From Spirirestis rafaelensis WJT71-NPBG6 (lineage in GTDB: Bacteria; Cyanobacteriota; Cyanobacteriia; Cyanobacteriales; Nostocaceae): a DNA stretch of 46,992 nucleotides. The translations under genes and the position numbers were made by a program. Positions 16,279 to 27,519 of the stretch are shown piece after piece (position 1 is the first letter of the stretch; each line of letters begins with the position of its first letter). The notes under the pieces were generated by a model. It was not told the DNA's origin and ran no database searches. It worked only from the letters and a program-made list of their open reading frames with translations. The stretch lies in the NCBI GenBank assembly GCA_019359015.1, contig JAHHID010000063.1:1-46992 (forward strand). Reading direction: 5' to 3'.

Positions 16279-18249
16279 CTATTTTGCGGCTTGTTCTGTC
16301 AGCTTGGTAAGGACTTCATTTGAGCGTTCGACGAAGGATTTCATTCCTTCAGCGTCAAAGCCTTTCTGAGACATCAGCGCCAAATCGTAGACGTGTTGGC
16401 AAATCATTTTAACCAATTGACCTGTAGGCGACTGTCCATCACCTTGAATTATAGTGCCTTGGTTGAGGTTTGCCAGATTTTGAATCAGCGGGTGAGCGGT
16501 ATTCACTAGCAAAATGTGATCTTCGGGAAAGTCTGCATTTTGTTGCTGCATCATGGCGTTCATTTCCCGCAGACGGCGCAGAATCTCTGGTAATAGTACC
16601 ATTGCTGGTGGTGTCCCTTGCGGATCGTCTGATTTCAAAGCTTCGGTGCGGATATTGAGTCTGGGTTTGTTGAGTGCTTTCTCAAAGAGTTCTTTAACGA
16701 CTTCACCGCGGGTTTTGTTGGTCGCAGGGTCAACAATTTCGCTAGCGTTGTCTTTATCTAGGAGGGTGTTGTCTAAATCGGAGTCTACCCGTGTAAATTT
16801 AACATCCTTGTATTCTTGCTCTAAGAAGTTGATGAAATGGGTGTCTATGAAAGAGTCCATAAACAGGACTTCTAAACCTTGATTTTTGTGCAATTCTACG
16901 TAGGTAGCTTGGGTTGCTGCATCGGTACAGTAGAAAACACGGTTTTCGTGGCGTTCTTTATTACGTTCTAAATATTCTTTGAGGGTGGTGTATGGAGACT
17001 TGGGATTTTCTTCTCCTGCTGCTGTGACATCTTGCCAAGCGTCACCTTCCTCTGATTGTACTTGAACTTCTGGGGTGGCAGATGCCGATCCTACGTGGGT
17101 GGTGCGGAAGATGATGATGTCTTCGACTTGTTTTTTAAATTTGTCGTCGTTGAGAACGCCAAATTTAACGAAGGTGCTGAGGTCTTTCCAGATGCTGATG
17201 TATTGTTCGCGGTTGTCGCGATAAAGTTCTTTTAAGCGATCGCCTACTTTTTTCGCTATATAATCGCCTATTTTCCGCACGGTGCGATCGGTTTGCAAAG
17301 CACTGCGCGATACGTTCAGGGGAATGTCGGTACTATCAATTACACCCCGCATAGGAACTAAAAATTGCGGAATAATTTCTTCGCAGTTATCGCTGACAAA
17401 AACTTGGTTACAAAATAGCTTGATCTGCCCTTTTGTAACATCGACATCGGGCTTCATCTTCGGAAAATACAAAATCCCGTTGATAATAAACGGATAATCT
17501 GTATTCAAATGCACCCACAAAAGCGGTTCTTCCTGGAAAGGATACAGGTAGCGGTAAAACTCTAAGTAATCTTCTTTAGTCAAGCTACTGGAAGACTCTC
17601 GCCACGTTGCCTTTTGTTTGTTTAAGACCTCACCCTCAAGTTTGATGGGCACTGGCATAAAGTCGCAGTAGGTCTTGACAAGATTCTTGATTCGTGATGA
17701 TTCTAAATATTCCTCTTCTTCTTCTTGCAGGGTGAGGGTAATGGTAGTGCCACGAGTTGTCCGGGGTGAATCTTCCAGGGTGTACTCTGGAGAACCGTCA
17801 CAAGCCCAGTGAACTGCTTGGGAACCTTCTTTATAAGAGAGGGTATCGATTTCGACTTTTTGCGCCACCATGAAGGAGGAGTAGAAGCCCAGACCAAAGT
17901 GACCGATAATTGGTTGGTCTGATTTGCCTTGGTACTTCTGAATAAATTCTTCGGCACTGGAGAAAGCTACTTGGGTGATGTATTTTTTCACCTCATCAGC
18001 AGTCATTCCAATGCCGTTGTCGGTGATGGAGAGGGTTTTGTTGTTTTTGTCAATGGCAATTACAATTTCTGGTTCGCCAATATCACCGGAATATTCTCCA
18101 GCGCGAGATACCATGTTCAGTTTTTGGATCGCATCTACAGCGTTGGATACCAGTTCCCGCAAGAATATTTGGTGGTCGGAGTAGAGAGACTTTTTGATAA
18201 TCGGGAAAATATTCTCAGTATGGATACTGATAGTGCCTTGTTCAAGCAT
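16279..18249 (-). CDS. htpG: Molecular chaperone HtpG (Hsp90)
   Basis: Bacterial Hsp90, an ATP-dependent dimeric cytosolic chaperone important for heat and light stress in cyanobacteria. I place the start at the ATG 18247-18249, because MLEQGTISIHTENIFPIIKK is the usual N-terminus; an upstream in-frame ATG at 18303 would add 18 atypical residues. This gives 656 aa, a normal length. The GHKL ATPase motifs are clear: FLRELVSNAVDAIQKL (motif I), LSITDNGIGMTADEV (DxGxG) and GHFGLGFYSSFMVA (lid glycines). The middle domain has RGVIDSTDIPLNVSRSALQ with the catalytic-loop arginine, and the C-terminal dimerisation domain is complete. No CIRCE inverted repeat is visible in the upstream 248 bp. Confidence 0.97.
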   Translation of the reverse strand: MLEQGTISIHTENIFPIIKKSLYSDHQIFLRELVSNAVDAIQKLNMVSRAGEYSGDIGEPEIVIAIDKNNKTLSITDNGIGMTADEVKKYITQVAFSSAEEFIQKYQGKSDQPIIGHFGLGFYSSFMVAQKVEIDTLSYKEGSQAVHWACDGSPEYTLEDSPRTTRGTTITLTLQEEEEEYLESSRIKNLVKTYCDFMPVPIKLEGEVLNKQKATWRESSSSLTKEDYLEFYRYLYPFQEEPLLWVHLNTDYPFIINGILYFPKMKPDVDVTKGQIKLFCNQVFVSDNCEEIIPQFLVPMRGVIDSTDIPLNVSRSALQTDRTVRKIGDYIAKKVGDRLKELYRDNREQYISIWKDLSTFVKFGVLNDDKFKKQVEDIIIFRTTHVGSASATPEVQVQSEEGDAWQDVTAAGEENPKSPYTTLKEYLERNKERHENRVFYCTDAATQATYVELHKNQGLEVLFMDSFIDTHFINFLEQEYKDVKFTRVDSDLDNTLLDKDNASEIVDPATNKTRGEVVKELFEKALNKPRLNIRTEALKSDDPQGTPPAMVLLPEILRRLREMNAMMQQQNADFPEDHILLVNTAHPLIQNLANLNQGTIIQGDGQSPTGQLVKMICQHVYDLALMSQKGFDAEGMKSFVERSNEVLTKLTEQAAK

Positions 18250-18497
18250 AATTTCTAAGGTTCGGTAAAAGTATTTAAATTCTGACTGTGGCAAATACAC
18301 CATAGCCCTCTGCTTTCATGGGTAAACCGGAAAATGCTAGAGGGCATGATACCAATTAGGATTGTAAAGGCATAACTTAGGCGATCGCTTCTTTTTTCAG
18401 CATAGTTTGCCCCCATAGAGTGATTCGGATTTCCCTACCCCTGCTAATTGGTTGATAGGGAGATCGATTGACTATTTTTTTCTAAATTGGCTAGGGT

Positions 18498-19139
18498 CTA
18501 AGTATTGGTCTTATTTTTTTCCAACACCAAAAAATAATGATATGGGTGGATGGGGTCGGTAAATTCTTGCTTAATGGTTAGTCCTGCTTTGGCAACCGAG
18601 TCCAAAATCCGCTTTTTAGGATATCCTTTTAATCCCATTTCCCAATAATGCTCGTTACATACTGGTTTTGTACTCCAAAATTTGGGTACATTGAGTAATA
18701 AATACCTTGACCTGTGTACGTAAGAATATTTAATTTGAAGTGCCAAGAATTTGGCGTTATAAGGAATCGAAATTACTAAAAATCTCTTTGTAATAAGCGC
18801 AAGTTTTTTTAAAGCTTGTTCTGATTGTTCATAAGGCAAGTGTTCCAGCACCTGAAACAACACAATTGCATCAAACTTATCTTTGAGCGTAGAAAAATCA
18901 GTTGTTAGATCCAAAATTATGTCTGGTTCTAAATTGGGGTCAATATCAGCAGTCGTGACATTGTAGCCATTGCGTTTGAGGAGATCCGTTAATAGGGAAT
19001 TAAAAATCCCAATTTCCAGAATGTCTTTTACCTGTGAGCCTAGCGTAAATATTAGACGCAACTGGTGGTGGTAACTAATCAGCCTGTCTTTAGATAAATA
19101 TTCGGAATTTCTCAGGTTTAATGAACTAATGAGTTGCAT
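18498..19139 (-). CDS. Class I SAM-dependent methyltransferase
   Basis: A 213-aa methyltransferase of the Methyltransf_11/23 type. The SAM-binding motif I is degenerate (ILEIGIFNSLLTDLLKRNGY, with Gly-Ile-Phe-Asn instead of GxGxG). It is followed by VTTADIDPNLEPDIILDL (acidic motif II) and the characteristic FDAIVLFQVLEHLPYEQSEQ. The C-terminal half contains aromatic and basic residues (YSYVHRSRYLLLNVPKF, CNEHYWEMGLKGYPKKRIL) seen in methyltransferases that act on sugars or lipids in surface polysaccharide synthesis. It stands alone between clpB and htpG, on the same strand, with 407 and 248 bp gaps. The substrate cannot be told. Confidence 0.8.
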   Translation of the reverse strand: MQLISSLNLRNSEYLSKDRLISYHHQLRLIFTLGSQVKDILEIGIFNSLLTDLLKRNGYNVTTADIDPNLEPDIILDLTTDFSTLKDKFDAIVLFQVLEHLPYEQSEQALKKLALITKRFLVISIPYNAKFLALQIKYSYVHRSRYLLLNVPKFWSTKPVCNEHYWEMGLKGYPKKRILDSVAKAGLTIKQEFTDPIHPYHYFLVLEKNKTNT

Positions 19140-19546
19140 AAAAATGGACTGACTAAAGTTGCGGGTATACTATTAAATTTTTCCCGCAAAACCAGTCCTA
19201 GTAACAATTTGAGGTGAAAAATATCTTTTTGGTCAGTAACCGCTTGGGGCTTAAGTACTAGTCTGATAGCTAAAGTTGGATAAATCCGACTCAAATTATA
19301 TCATGTCCGACAAATCAGATATATTGTAGAGACGTTCCGCCAGAACGTCTCTAAGACGGTTACTGGACTTATGACCAAAATGGGGAAAGGGTTAAAAGAA
19401 GTGAAAAATCCTTTTTCTTTACCCTTTAACCTCTCCCCAACTTTCAATTAAACTACTAGTCAAATTGATTTTGACGGTTAGAGAGACGCGATAAAAATCG
19501 CCGTCTCTACAGAAAATCTATCCGTCAATTGGTCTTTGACACACTA
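19140..19546. repeat. Repeat-rich intergenic region with nested inverted repeats
   Basis: No gene is visible in these 407 bp. TAGAGACGTTC and GAACGTCTCTA (19327-19353) form a perfect 11-bp stem. A related stem built on GAGACG/CGTCTC occurs at about 19479-19510. Between them TGGGGAAAGGGTTAAA (from about 19380) pairs imperfectly with a TTTAACC...CCCCA arm near 19425-19442. CGGTTACTGGAC (19357-19368) is nearly complementary to GGTCAGTAACCG at about 19230. ATATCATGTCCG at about 19297 matches one end of the element at 30505-30651. The region looks like stacked remains of small non-coding repeats. Confidence 0.5.
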
Positions 19547-22204
19547 CTACTCTTGCCGCGACAATGTAGTAATCTGTGGAACTGACACTTTAATGGTCAC
19601 TTTTTTACTAAAGGTGAGTCCGTTATCGCCTTTGTCGATTAAAATGGTGTCGCCAGAGATAAAGGTGTTCTCTAACAACTTGGTGGCGATCGCATTTTCT
19701 ACTTCTCGCTGAATTGCTCGTTTGATCGGACGTGCGCCGTAAACTGGATCGTAACCGATTTCTACTAAGCGATCGCACGCTGCTTGCGATATTTCAAAGG
19801 AGATTTTTTGGTCTGCTAGTAAATTTTGCACCCGTTTGAGTTGAATGCGGACGATATGCCGCATTTCCGCACGACTGAGGGTGTGGAACAAAATTATATC
19901 ATCGACGCGGTTGAGAAACTCTGGGCGAAAGTGCGATCGCAAAGCTTCTGTTACTCGCTTTTGCATTATTTGGTATTTGGAATCATCTTCAGACATATCA
20001 AGGATATGTTCGCTACCGATGTTGCTCGTCATGACAATTACGGTGTTGCGAAAATCAACTAATCTACCTTGAGAATCAGTAATTCTACCATCATCCAAAA
20101 CCTGCAACAAAATGTTAAATACGTCAGGATGGGCTTTTTCCACTTCATCTAGGAGCACCACGGAGTAAGGACGACGGCGAATTGCTTCGGAAAGTTGACC
20201 GCCTTCTTCGTAGCCTACGTATCCAGGAGGCGCTCCCACTAAGCGAGAAACCGAATGTTTCTCCATATACTCGGACATATCCAACCGCACCAATGCATCA
20301 CTAGAATCAAAGAGAAACTGTGCTAATGCACGAGCAAGCTCGGTTTTCCCAACGCCAGTGGGTCCCATGAACAAAAATGACCCAATCGGGCGACTTGGGT
20401 CTTTCATCCCCGCACGAGCACGACGAATTGCCGCTGATACCGCTGCTACAGCTTCTTCTTGCCCAATAACTCGTTCGTGCAAATGGCTTTCTAGTTGCAG
20501 CAATTTTTGCCGTTCTGATTCCAAGAGGCGATTTACAGGAATTCCTGTCCATTTGGCGACGATTTCGGCAATATCAGCTTCGGTAACTTGTTCCCGCAGT
20601 AAGGTAGTACCTTGGTTTTGAGTTTCCAGAAGTTGCGCTTCTTTTACTTCTAAATCGCGCTGCACTCGCTCCAAATCGTCATATTTTAACTTGGCAGCTT
20701 TGTTGAGATCGTAAGCGCGTTCGGCTTGCTCAATTTGTACCCGTAAGGCTTCTTCTTGTTTCTTTAAGGCGCTGATAGCTTCTAATAGCTGCTTCTCGCC
20801 TTGCCATTGCTCGTTAAATTCCTGCTGTTTATCGGTTAAATTGGCGATTTCTTGCTCAATTCGCTCTAAACGCTCTCTTGTCTGAGCGGTACCTTTCTCT
20901 TCCCCTGCCAATGACAGCTTTTCCATTTCTAGCTGCATCAATCGGCGGTCTATAGTTTCCAATTCCGCAGGTTTGGAGGTTATTTCCATTTTCAACTGCG
21001 CTGCGGCTTCATCTACTAAGTCGATCGCTTTATCTGGCAAAAAGCGATCGCTTATATATCTTGCTGACAAGGTAGCCGCTGCTACTAACGCCGAATCAGA
21101 AATCTTAACATTATGATGCACTTCATAACGTTCTTTCAAACCGCGTAAAATGGAAATCGTATTTTCCACGCTCGGCTGATCGACAAATACTTGCTGAAAC
21201 CGTCTTTCTAAAGCTGCATCTTTTTCGATGTATTTACGGTACTCATCCAAGGTTGTGGCACCAATACAACGCAATTCTCCCCGCGCCAACATTGGTTTAA
21301 GCAAATTCCCTGCATCCATCGCTCCTTGTTGGTTAGAACCAGTACCAACAACGGTGTGCAACTCGTCAATAAATAAAACTATTTGACCGTTCGATTCAGT
21401 AACTTCACGTAGTACTGCTTTTAATCGGTCTTCAAATTCACCTCGGTATTTTGCCCCAGCAATTAAGCTACCCATATCTAGGGAGATAAGCTGGCGGTTT
21501 TTCAAAGATTCGGGAACATCACCGTTAACCATGCGCTGTGCTAATGCTTCAGCGATCGCTGTTTTACCTACCCCAGGTTCACCAATCAATACCGGGTTAT
21601 TCTTGCTACGGCGTGACAATACCTGAATTACGCGGCGAATTTCGTCATCACGTCCAATTACCGGGTCTAACCTACCAGCTTTTGCCTGTTCTGTCAAGTC
21701 TCTGCCGAATTTTTGCAAAGCTTCGTAACGAGATTCTGGAGCTTGATCGGTTACTTTTTGGCTACCGCGAACGCTTCTAATCGTAGCCTCTAACTTCGAG
21801 GAGTCTAAATTAAAAGCCTTGAACATCTTGCGTCCGATGCGTTCATCATCAACAAAACCCACAAGCATGTGTTCGACTGAGATGAAGGAATCTTTCATCC
21901 TCACTCTTGCTTCTTCGGCTCGGTCTAACATCATATCTAAATTGCGACCGAGGTAAAGCTGCTCATTTTTGCCAACTTTTGGCTGACGTTGGATAAATCC
22001 TTCGATTTGTTGTTGCAAACGGAACGGATCAACCTCACACCGGGCAAGGATGCGTGTTGCTAGCCCAGTAGGTTCTTCTAGTAAAGCGATAATTAAATGT
22101 TCGACATCCAATTGCTGTTGTTGATAAGCACGGACTACATCCTGAGATTTAACGATCGCTTCCCAGGCTTTATCAGTAAATTTATTTGGATCTGTAGGCT
22201 GCAT
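19547..22204 (-). CDS. clpB: Chaperone ClpB (Hsp100 disaggregase)
   Basis: A hexameric AAA+ disaggregase that works with DnaK to rescue aggregated proteins. I choose the ATG at 22202-22204 ([18 protein letters not shown], 885 aa), the conserved cyanobacterial start; the longer frame adds 20 atypical residues. The domains appear in order. The N-terminal Clp repeats are followed by AAA-1 with Walker A GEPGVGKT (about residues 208-215) and Walker [11 protein letters not shown]. The coiled-coil middle domain (about 400-520) comes next, rich in Glu/Gln/Lys, then AAA-2 with GPTGVGKT and [14 protein letters not shown]. The middle domain marks ClpB rather than ClpC or ClpA. Cyanobacteria often have two clpB paralogues, and I cannot tell which this is. 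No CIRCE element is seen upstream. Confidence 0.96.
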   Translation of the reverse strand: MQPTDPNKFTDKAWEAIVKSQDVVRAYQQQQLDVEHLIIALLEEPTGLATRILARCEVDPFRLQQQIEGFIQRQPKVGKNEQLYLGRNLDMMLDRAEEARVRMKDSFISVEHMLVGFVDDERIGRKMFKAFNLDSSKLEATIRSVRGSQKVTDQAPESRYEALQKFGRDLTEQAKAGRLDPVIGRDDEIRRVIQVLSRRSKNNPVLIGEPGVGKTAIAEALAQRMVNGDVPESLKNRQLISLDMGSLIAGAKYRGEFEDRLKAVLREVTESNGQIVLFIDELHTVVGTGSNQQGAMDAGNLLKPMLARGELRCIGATTLDEYRKYIEKDAALERRFQQVFVDQPSVENTISILRGLKERYEVHHNVKISDSALVAAATLSARYISDRFLPDKAIDLVDEAAAQLKMEITSKPAELETIDRRLMQLEMEKLSLAGEEKGTAQTRERLERIEQEIANLTDKQQEFNEQWQGEKQLLEAISALKKQEEALRVQIEQAERAYDLNKAAKLKYDDLERVQRDLEVKEAQLLETQNQGTTLLREQVTEADIAEIVAKWTGIPVNRLLESERQKLLQLESHLHERVIGQEEAVAAVSAAIRRARAGMKDPSRPIGSFLFMGPTGVGKTELARALAQFLFDSSDALVRLDMSEYMEKHSVSRLVGAPPGYVGYEEGGQLSEAIRRRPYSVVLLDEVEKAHPDVFNILLQVLDDGRITDSQGRLVDFRNTVIVMTSNIGSEHILDMSEDDSKYQIMQKRVTEALRSHFRPEFLNRVDDIILFHTLSRAEMRHIVRIQLKRVQNLLADQKISFEISQAACDRLVEIGYDPVYGARPIKRAIQREVENAIATKLLENTFISGDTILIDKGDNGLTFSKKVTIKVSVPQITTLSRQE

Positions 22205-22482
22205 CTTTACGATTTTAGATTTTAGATTTTGGATTAAAGAGGTTTCCAAATAATGATGATTCAACCATCATCGGCGTTTATCCGCGTGTATCTGGGGTTT
22301 AATTTTGAATTAGTAATGGGCAATTGGGCATATGGCATAGGGTTTGGAAAGAATCTTACTAGAACGCGCATCAGTTACAGCCGCTTCTTTAATTCACATT
22401 GCCCAATGATGCCAGATGCGGGGCTCGGAGGGAACCTCACGAGGGTGCCCAATTCCCCATTTTCTATTTTCTATTTCCTAAT

Positions 22483-24231
22483 TTAAAACGAAAACACCGT
22501 TCTGAGTGTGCTTTGCCAGATGGTGCCCTTGGAGCTATCGTTATTAGGGTTGCTCACTACGGATAGTATAGGGGTAACACTGATATTGTCGCTTAACTGT
22601 AGATTGTAGAATGCCTCAAAGTTGGTTTGGGTAGCATCACCAAAACCGTCAGCAACAAAAGGTTGACCAATCGCGACACCAGCAACAGTTCCGGGAAGAA
22701 CGAAGTTACGTAAACCTACACCGATCGCCCAACTCAAAGGATATAAATCTATATTTTGGTTGATGGCTGTGTTGAATCCTTGGTAGTTACCGACTCCCAA
22801 GCGGGTAAAAATTCCTGTGTTGCGGTTTAAGGTATATTCGGCATTGACACCAAAGGCGTTGATATCGGTGTTGTTAATTTCCGCATTAGTATATTGTAGC
22901 CGAAATGCGAAGCGCGAACTTGGGGAATATTCCACTTCCAGACTTGTTTGATGGCGATCGCCAAATAAGCCTTGGTCTGTAGTTGAATCGAATTGATTAG
23001 CGTTGGCAGCGATGTAAAGCGATCGCACAGCGAATTTGCTATTTTTAGGTTTCCATGCGATCGCAGCACCTGCACCACCTTCTCGATCAATTTCATTTTG
23101 AACAATCAGAGGATTATTGATAAAAAAGGTGGAACTAAAATCAACCGCTTCGTTGTTAGCGTATCTGTTACGATCAATAAAATCCCGTGGCAGCATTTTT
23201 GCCCCAACACTTACAGCCAAATCTGGCGTCGGACGAAACGAATAGTATAATCGCCTCAAATGTAAGTTTTCGTCTACGTTGGTGTAATCGAGTCCTCCAT
23301 AATTGCCGATAAAACCGCTATTTGCCAGACGATTAGAATTTTCCTTTTGTGCCAAATTAATTGCATCACCGCCATTGTTACCAGATTCTAGCTGGGTGAC
23401 GAGTAAATCGTTTTGCTTAAAGCTGGTGTTGAGATTTAAGCGGGAGCGGGCGACTATGGTAGTGTTGGCGTTACTACCACTGGTGGGGGCAAAAATTAAT
23501 TGACCTTGCAGCTTTGTTGTGGTGGAAAATTGATGTGCTTCGAGAAAATCTGCGCGATCGCTTGTTGTATTGACACGTTGCCGCAAGTCATCCAAGGCGG
23601 AACGATATTCTTTTTGCAACCGCCGTAAGGTGATAATGTCTTCTTGGATGTATTGATCGCCGATCGCTGTAGCAATTAAGCCTTCTACTTTATCTAAAGT
23701 AGCCGCTAGACCAGCGGCAAATTCATAACGGCTGAGAGGACGATTGCCTTTAAAGGTGTTATCAGGAAAGCCAGAGATGACATTATAGCGTTCAATAAGC
23801 GATCGTAATGCCTGATAAGCCCAATCTGTTGGTTGAACATCAGACAATTGAGAAACTGAAGTTTCTTGAGTTAGAAACTCAGAATCCGCGTTTACATTAG
23901 GAGATTTATTTGCTATTTCTTGATTGACAATTGGGAATTGGGAATTGGGCATTGGGCATCGGGTATTAGGTATTGAACATTGGGCAAAATTCCTCTCCCC
24001 TTCCTTCCCCTGCTCCCCTCCTCCCCTTATCCCCTCATCCTCTGGCTGTGCTTGCAAAGGCATAAATTGTGCCTTTATTGGCAAGCCTGTCTGGACAAAT
24101 GTAGTGATAATACTTAGCGGCACAATCCAATAAAACTTTAGTCGGTTGCTGAGAATTTTGCAACCGACTAAAGTCTCAGCCGACAATTTTTGAGAATAAA
24201 TTCTTTGCCGCAGACATTGCTTCACGCTCAA
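22483..24231 (-). CDS. Iron-uptake-type porin with SLH domain (SomA/OprB family)
   Basis: A 582-aa outer-membrane porin of the cyanobacterial SLH-OprB type. It has an export signal within residues 31-55 (LKFYWIVPLSIITTFVQTGL, cleaved near IKAQ) behind an extended basic start. An SLH domain at about 127-185 (DVQPTDWAYQALRSLIERYN, FPDNTFKGNRPLSRYEFAAG) binds peptidoglycan-linked polymer. A short coiled coil (LRRLQKEYRSALDDLRQRV) precedes the beta-barrel, which ends in Phe (STLRTVFSF) as outer-membrane proteins do. Such porins pass inorganic ions, including iron. Residues about 63-104 are a foreign-looking Pro/Gly/Asn/Gln insertion encoded by an intergenic repeat, between signal peptide and SLH domain. 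The gene stands alone, with a repeat-rich gap before clpB. Confidence 0.88.
   Translation of the reverse strand: MSVKQCLRQRIYSQKLSAETLVGCKILSNRLKFYWIVPLSIITTFVQTGLPIKAQFMPLQAQPEDEGIRGGGEQGKEGERNFAQCSIPNTRCPMPNSQFPIVNQEIANKSPNVNADSEFLTQETSVSQLSDVQPTDWAYQALRSLIERYNVISGFPDNTFKGNRPLSRYEFAAGLAATLDKVEGLIATAIGDQYIQEDIITLRRLQKEYRSALDDLRQRVNTTSDRADFLEAHQFSTTTKLQGQLIFAPTSGSNANTTIVARSRLNLNTSFKQNDLLVTQLESGNNGGDAINLAQKENSNRLANSGFIGNYGGLDYTNVDENLHLRRLYYSFRPTPDLAVSVGAKMLPRDFIDRNRYANNEAVDFSSTFFINNPLIVQNEIDREGGAGAAIAWKPKNSKFAVRSLYIAANANQFDSTTDQGLFGDRHQTSLEVEYSPSSRFAFRLQYTNAEINNTDINAFGVNAEYTLNRNTGIFTRLGVGNYQGFNTAINQNIDLYPLSWAIGVGLRNFVLPGTVAGVAIGQPFVADGFGDATQTNFEAFYNLQLSDNISVTPILSVVSNPNNDSSKGTIWQSTLRTVFSF
23920..24045. 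repeat. TTGGGAA/TTGGGCA repeat plus pyrimidine run inside the porin gene
   Basis: The plus strand holds short units AATTGGGAATTGGGAATTGG and GCATTGGGCATCGGG. A C/T run with several CCCCT units follows. The same kind of sequence is found between genes at about 22318-22330, 26370-26460 and 27842-27890, but here it is in frame within the porin's N-terminal region. Confidence 0.7.
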
Positions 24232-24256
24232 TTTTACCTATGTTTTATCAACAGAA

Positions 24257-24691
24257 TTATTGAGTTACAAGTTTTTCTTGTGACTCCTGTTTCGCATTTG
24301 AACCCTGAGTACCTAGTTGAATAAGTTCTACTTTGTACCCATCAGGATCTTCGACAAAAGCAATTACCGTTGAACCGTGTTTCATCGGTCCTGGTTCCCG
24401 GACTACTTTAGCGCCAGTATTTCTAATTTCGTCACAGGTAGAGTAAATATCATCGACTCCTAAGGCAATGTGACCGTAAGCATTACCTAAGTCGTATTTT
24501 TCGACACCCCAGTTGTAGGTTAGTTCTAGCACTGTATTGTCTGATTCGTCACCGTAACCGACAAAAGCAAGGGTAAATTCTCCACCTGGATAATCTTTTC
24601 TTCGCAGTAACTTCATTCCCAGAACATCGCAATAAAATTTTAAGGATTCTTCCAGGTTGCCGACGCGTAGCATTGTGTGTAGTAAGCGCAT
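24257..24691 (-). CDS. gloA: Lactoylglutathione lyase (glyoxalase I)
   Basis: A 144-aa enzyme that converts the methylglyoxal-glutathione hemithioacetal to S-lactoylglutathione, the first step of methylglyoxal detoxification in the cytosol. The N-terminus [20 protein letters not shown] and the block [20 protein letters not shown] are typical. The four metal ligands fall at exactly the positions known for the nickel-type E. coli enzyme: His5, Glu56, His74 and Glu122. The two beta-alpha-beta-beta-beta modules are complete. About 15 extra residues follow the last strand ([15 protein letters not shown]). It is divergent from eno, which starts 381 bp away; a large inverted repeat lies between them. 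Confidence 0.96.
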   Translation of the reverse strand: MRLLHTMLRVGNLEESLKFYCDVLGMKLLRRKDYPGGEFTLAFVGYGDESDNTVLELTYNWGVEKYDLGNAYGHIALGVDDIYSTCDEIRNTGAKVVREPGPMKHGSTVIAFVEDPDGYKVELIQLGTQGSNAKQESQEKLVTQ

Positions 24692-24783
24692 AATTTACTA
24701 TTGATTGCTTCTCTACCGATTTTAGATGGGGATGCTGCTAACTGTAACGAATCGCCAAGGAGATCAAAAAAGACCTATTTGTC

Positions 24784-24833
24784 AAGGCTCCAAAAAAAAC
24801 TGATGGAGACATTTAAGTTTTTTTTGGAGCCTT
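24784..24833. repeat. Perfect 18-bp inverted repeat with A8/T8 tracts in the gloA-eno gap
   Basis: AAGGCTCCAAAAAAAACT (24784-24801) and its exact complement (24816-24833) flank a 14-nt loop. The stem has a GC-rich base (GGCTCC/GGAGCC) and a pure A8/T8 middle. It lies between divergent genes, 240 bp before the eno start. It could end a short transcript in either direction, act as an attenuator in a long eno leader, or extrude as a cruciform. The rest of the 24692-25072 gap holds no gene that I can see. Confidence 0.6.
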
Positions 24834-24976
24834 CAGTCGCGAAAATGTGGAAATATGGGGGGTTTTGGGAAAGTGTAAAAATTGATCTGATGATTTTGTA
24901 GTCAGCGCTAATAACAATCGCATAGGCAGCGCAGGCAAGCAAATCTCTAGAAAACTTGTTAAATCTGAGCGTATAA

Positions 24977-26359
<1,383 letters not shown>

Positions 26360-26360
26360 G

Positions 26361-26460
26361 CACTAGGGCTGGGGGCTAGGAATTAGGGATTAGGGATGAG
26401 GGATTATTAGTTGTTAATTCAATTTCCTACTAGCCCCTAGCCCCTATGCCCCATTACCCA
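26361..26460. repeat. GGGGCTAG / CTAGCCCC repeat between convergent eno and argC
   Basis: GGGGCTAG (26372-26379) pairs with CTAGCCCC at 26430-26437 or, shifted, at 26437-26444. Between them are short units of the TTAGGGATTAGGGATGAGGG type. The same family of G-run/C-run repeats occurs elsewhere in the window. Its hairpin may serve as a two-way transcription end for the convergent genes. Confidence 0.5.
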
Positions 26461-27519
26461 TTAGGGATAAAATCCCAACTTGGGTAATCCTAAGGTTTCA
26501 TCCCAGCCCATCATAATGTTCATACATTGGATAGCTTGACCGGCTTGACCTTTAATTAAGTTATCAATTGCTGACATAACAATGACGCGACCAGTGCGCG
26601 GGTCAACTTCTAAACCGATATAACAAAGATTACTACCGCAAGCCCATTTTGTTTGCGGATATTCGCCACTTTCGCAAATTCTCACCCAAGGAGAGTTGCG
26701 GTAAAAAGCTCTAAAAATAGTAATTAAGTCGTCTCGCACTAAGCCGGGATCGCGCAGTGTGGCGTATACGGTTGCTAAAATACCCCGCACCATTGGGATG
26801 AGGTGGGGTGTAAATTGAATCATAACTTCATGCCCCGCCAAATCACTGCAAATCTGCTCAATTTCCGGGGTGTGGCGGTGACGGGCCACGCCGTATGCTC
26901 CAAGAGAGTTGTCTGCTTCGGCTAGCAATAAGTTGATTTTCGCTTGCCGTCCACCGCCGGAGGTGCCAGACTTAGCATCAACAATGGCGGTTTCCGGGAC
27001 GATTAAACCTTGCTTCAAAAGTGGCGAAAGTGCAAGGAGGCTGGCGGTAGGATAGCAGCCAGGACAGCCAATTAACTGCGCGTCGGCAATGCGATCGCGA
27101 TACAATTCTGGTAAGCCATAAACTGCTGTAGCAGCGGTGGCGCTATCAGTTCTTCGTTTGCCATACCAAGTTGTATAAGTTGTCAACTCACTGAAGCGGT
27201 AATCTGCACTGAGATCCAGTACTTTACATTTTTTTTCCAACAGTTTTGGAGCTATTTCGCAAGCTAAACCATTTGGAAGAGAAAGAAACACGACTTCTGT
27301 GCGATCAGCGATATTTTCTGCATCTACCTCCTCTACTGGTAGATTAACTGCATGAGCCAAATGAGGGTAAAGTTCGCCAAAGGGTTTGCCAGCGCTACTC
27401 TCACCACCTAAATAAACAACTTCGACTTCTGGATGATCCATCAAAAGTCGAACTAACTGCACTCCGCCGTAGCCTGACGCGCCAACAATGCCAACGGGTA
27501 CGCGTCTTAAATTGCCCAT
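26461..27519 (-). CDS. argC: N-acetyl-gamma-glutamyl-phosphate reductase
   Basis: Third enzyme of arginine synthesis; it reduces N-acetylglutamyl phosphate with NADPH to the semialdehyde. The 352-aa product starts [20 protein letters not shown], with a GxxGxxG Rossmann motif. Other marks are [23 protein letters not shown] and the active-site cysteine in [16 protein letters not shown]. The block [14 protein letters not shown] and the His-containing [10 protein letters not shown] are also present. Length and layout match the long (type 1) ArgC. It is convergent with eno and divergent from ribBA, with a 438-bp gap before the latter's chosen start. No arginine-type operator is recognisable. Confidence 0.96.
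   Translation of the reverse strand: MGNLRRVPVGIVGASGYGGVQLVRLLMDHPEVEVVYLGGESSAGKPFGELYPHLAHAVNLPVEEVDAENIADRTEVVFLSLPNGLACEIAPKLLEKKCKVLDLSADYRFSELTTYTTWYGKRRTDSATAATAVYGLPELYRDRIADAQLIGCPGCYPTASLLALSPLLKQGLIVPETAIVDAKSGTSGGGRQAKINLLLAEADNSLGAYGVARHRHTPEIEQICSDLAGHEVMIQFTPHLIPMVRGILATVYATLRDPGLVRDDLITIFRAFYRNSPWVRICESGEYPQTKWACGSNLCYIGLEVDPRTGRVIVMSAIDNLIKGQAGQAIQCMNIMMGWDETLGLPKLGFYP

Noticed and set aside
18250-18497. CIRCE heat-shock operator for htpG (and for clpB)
   Set aside because: No TTAGCACTC-N9-GAGTGCTAA inverted repeat is present upstream of either chaperone gene.
24701-24901. 66-codon ORF upstream of eno
   Set aside because: It runs through the 18-bp inverted repeat with its A8 and T8 tracts; the translation (SKKTYLSRLQKKLMETFKFF) reflects these tracts and shows no family signal.
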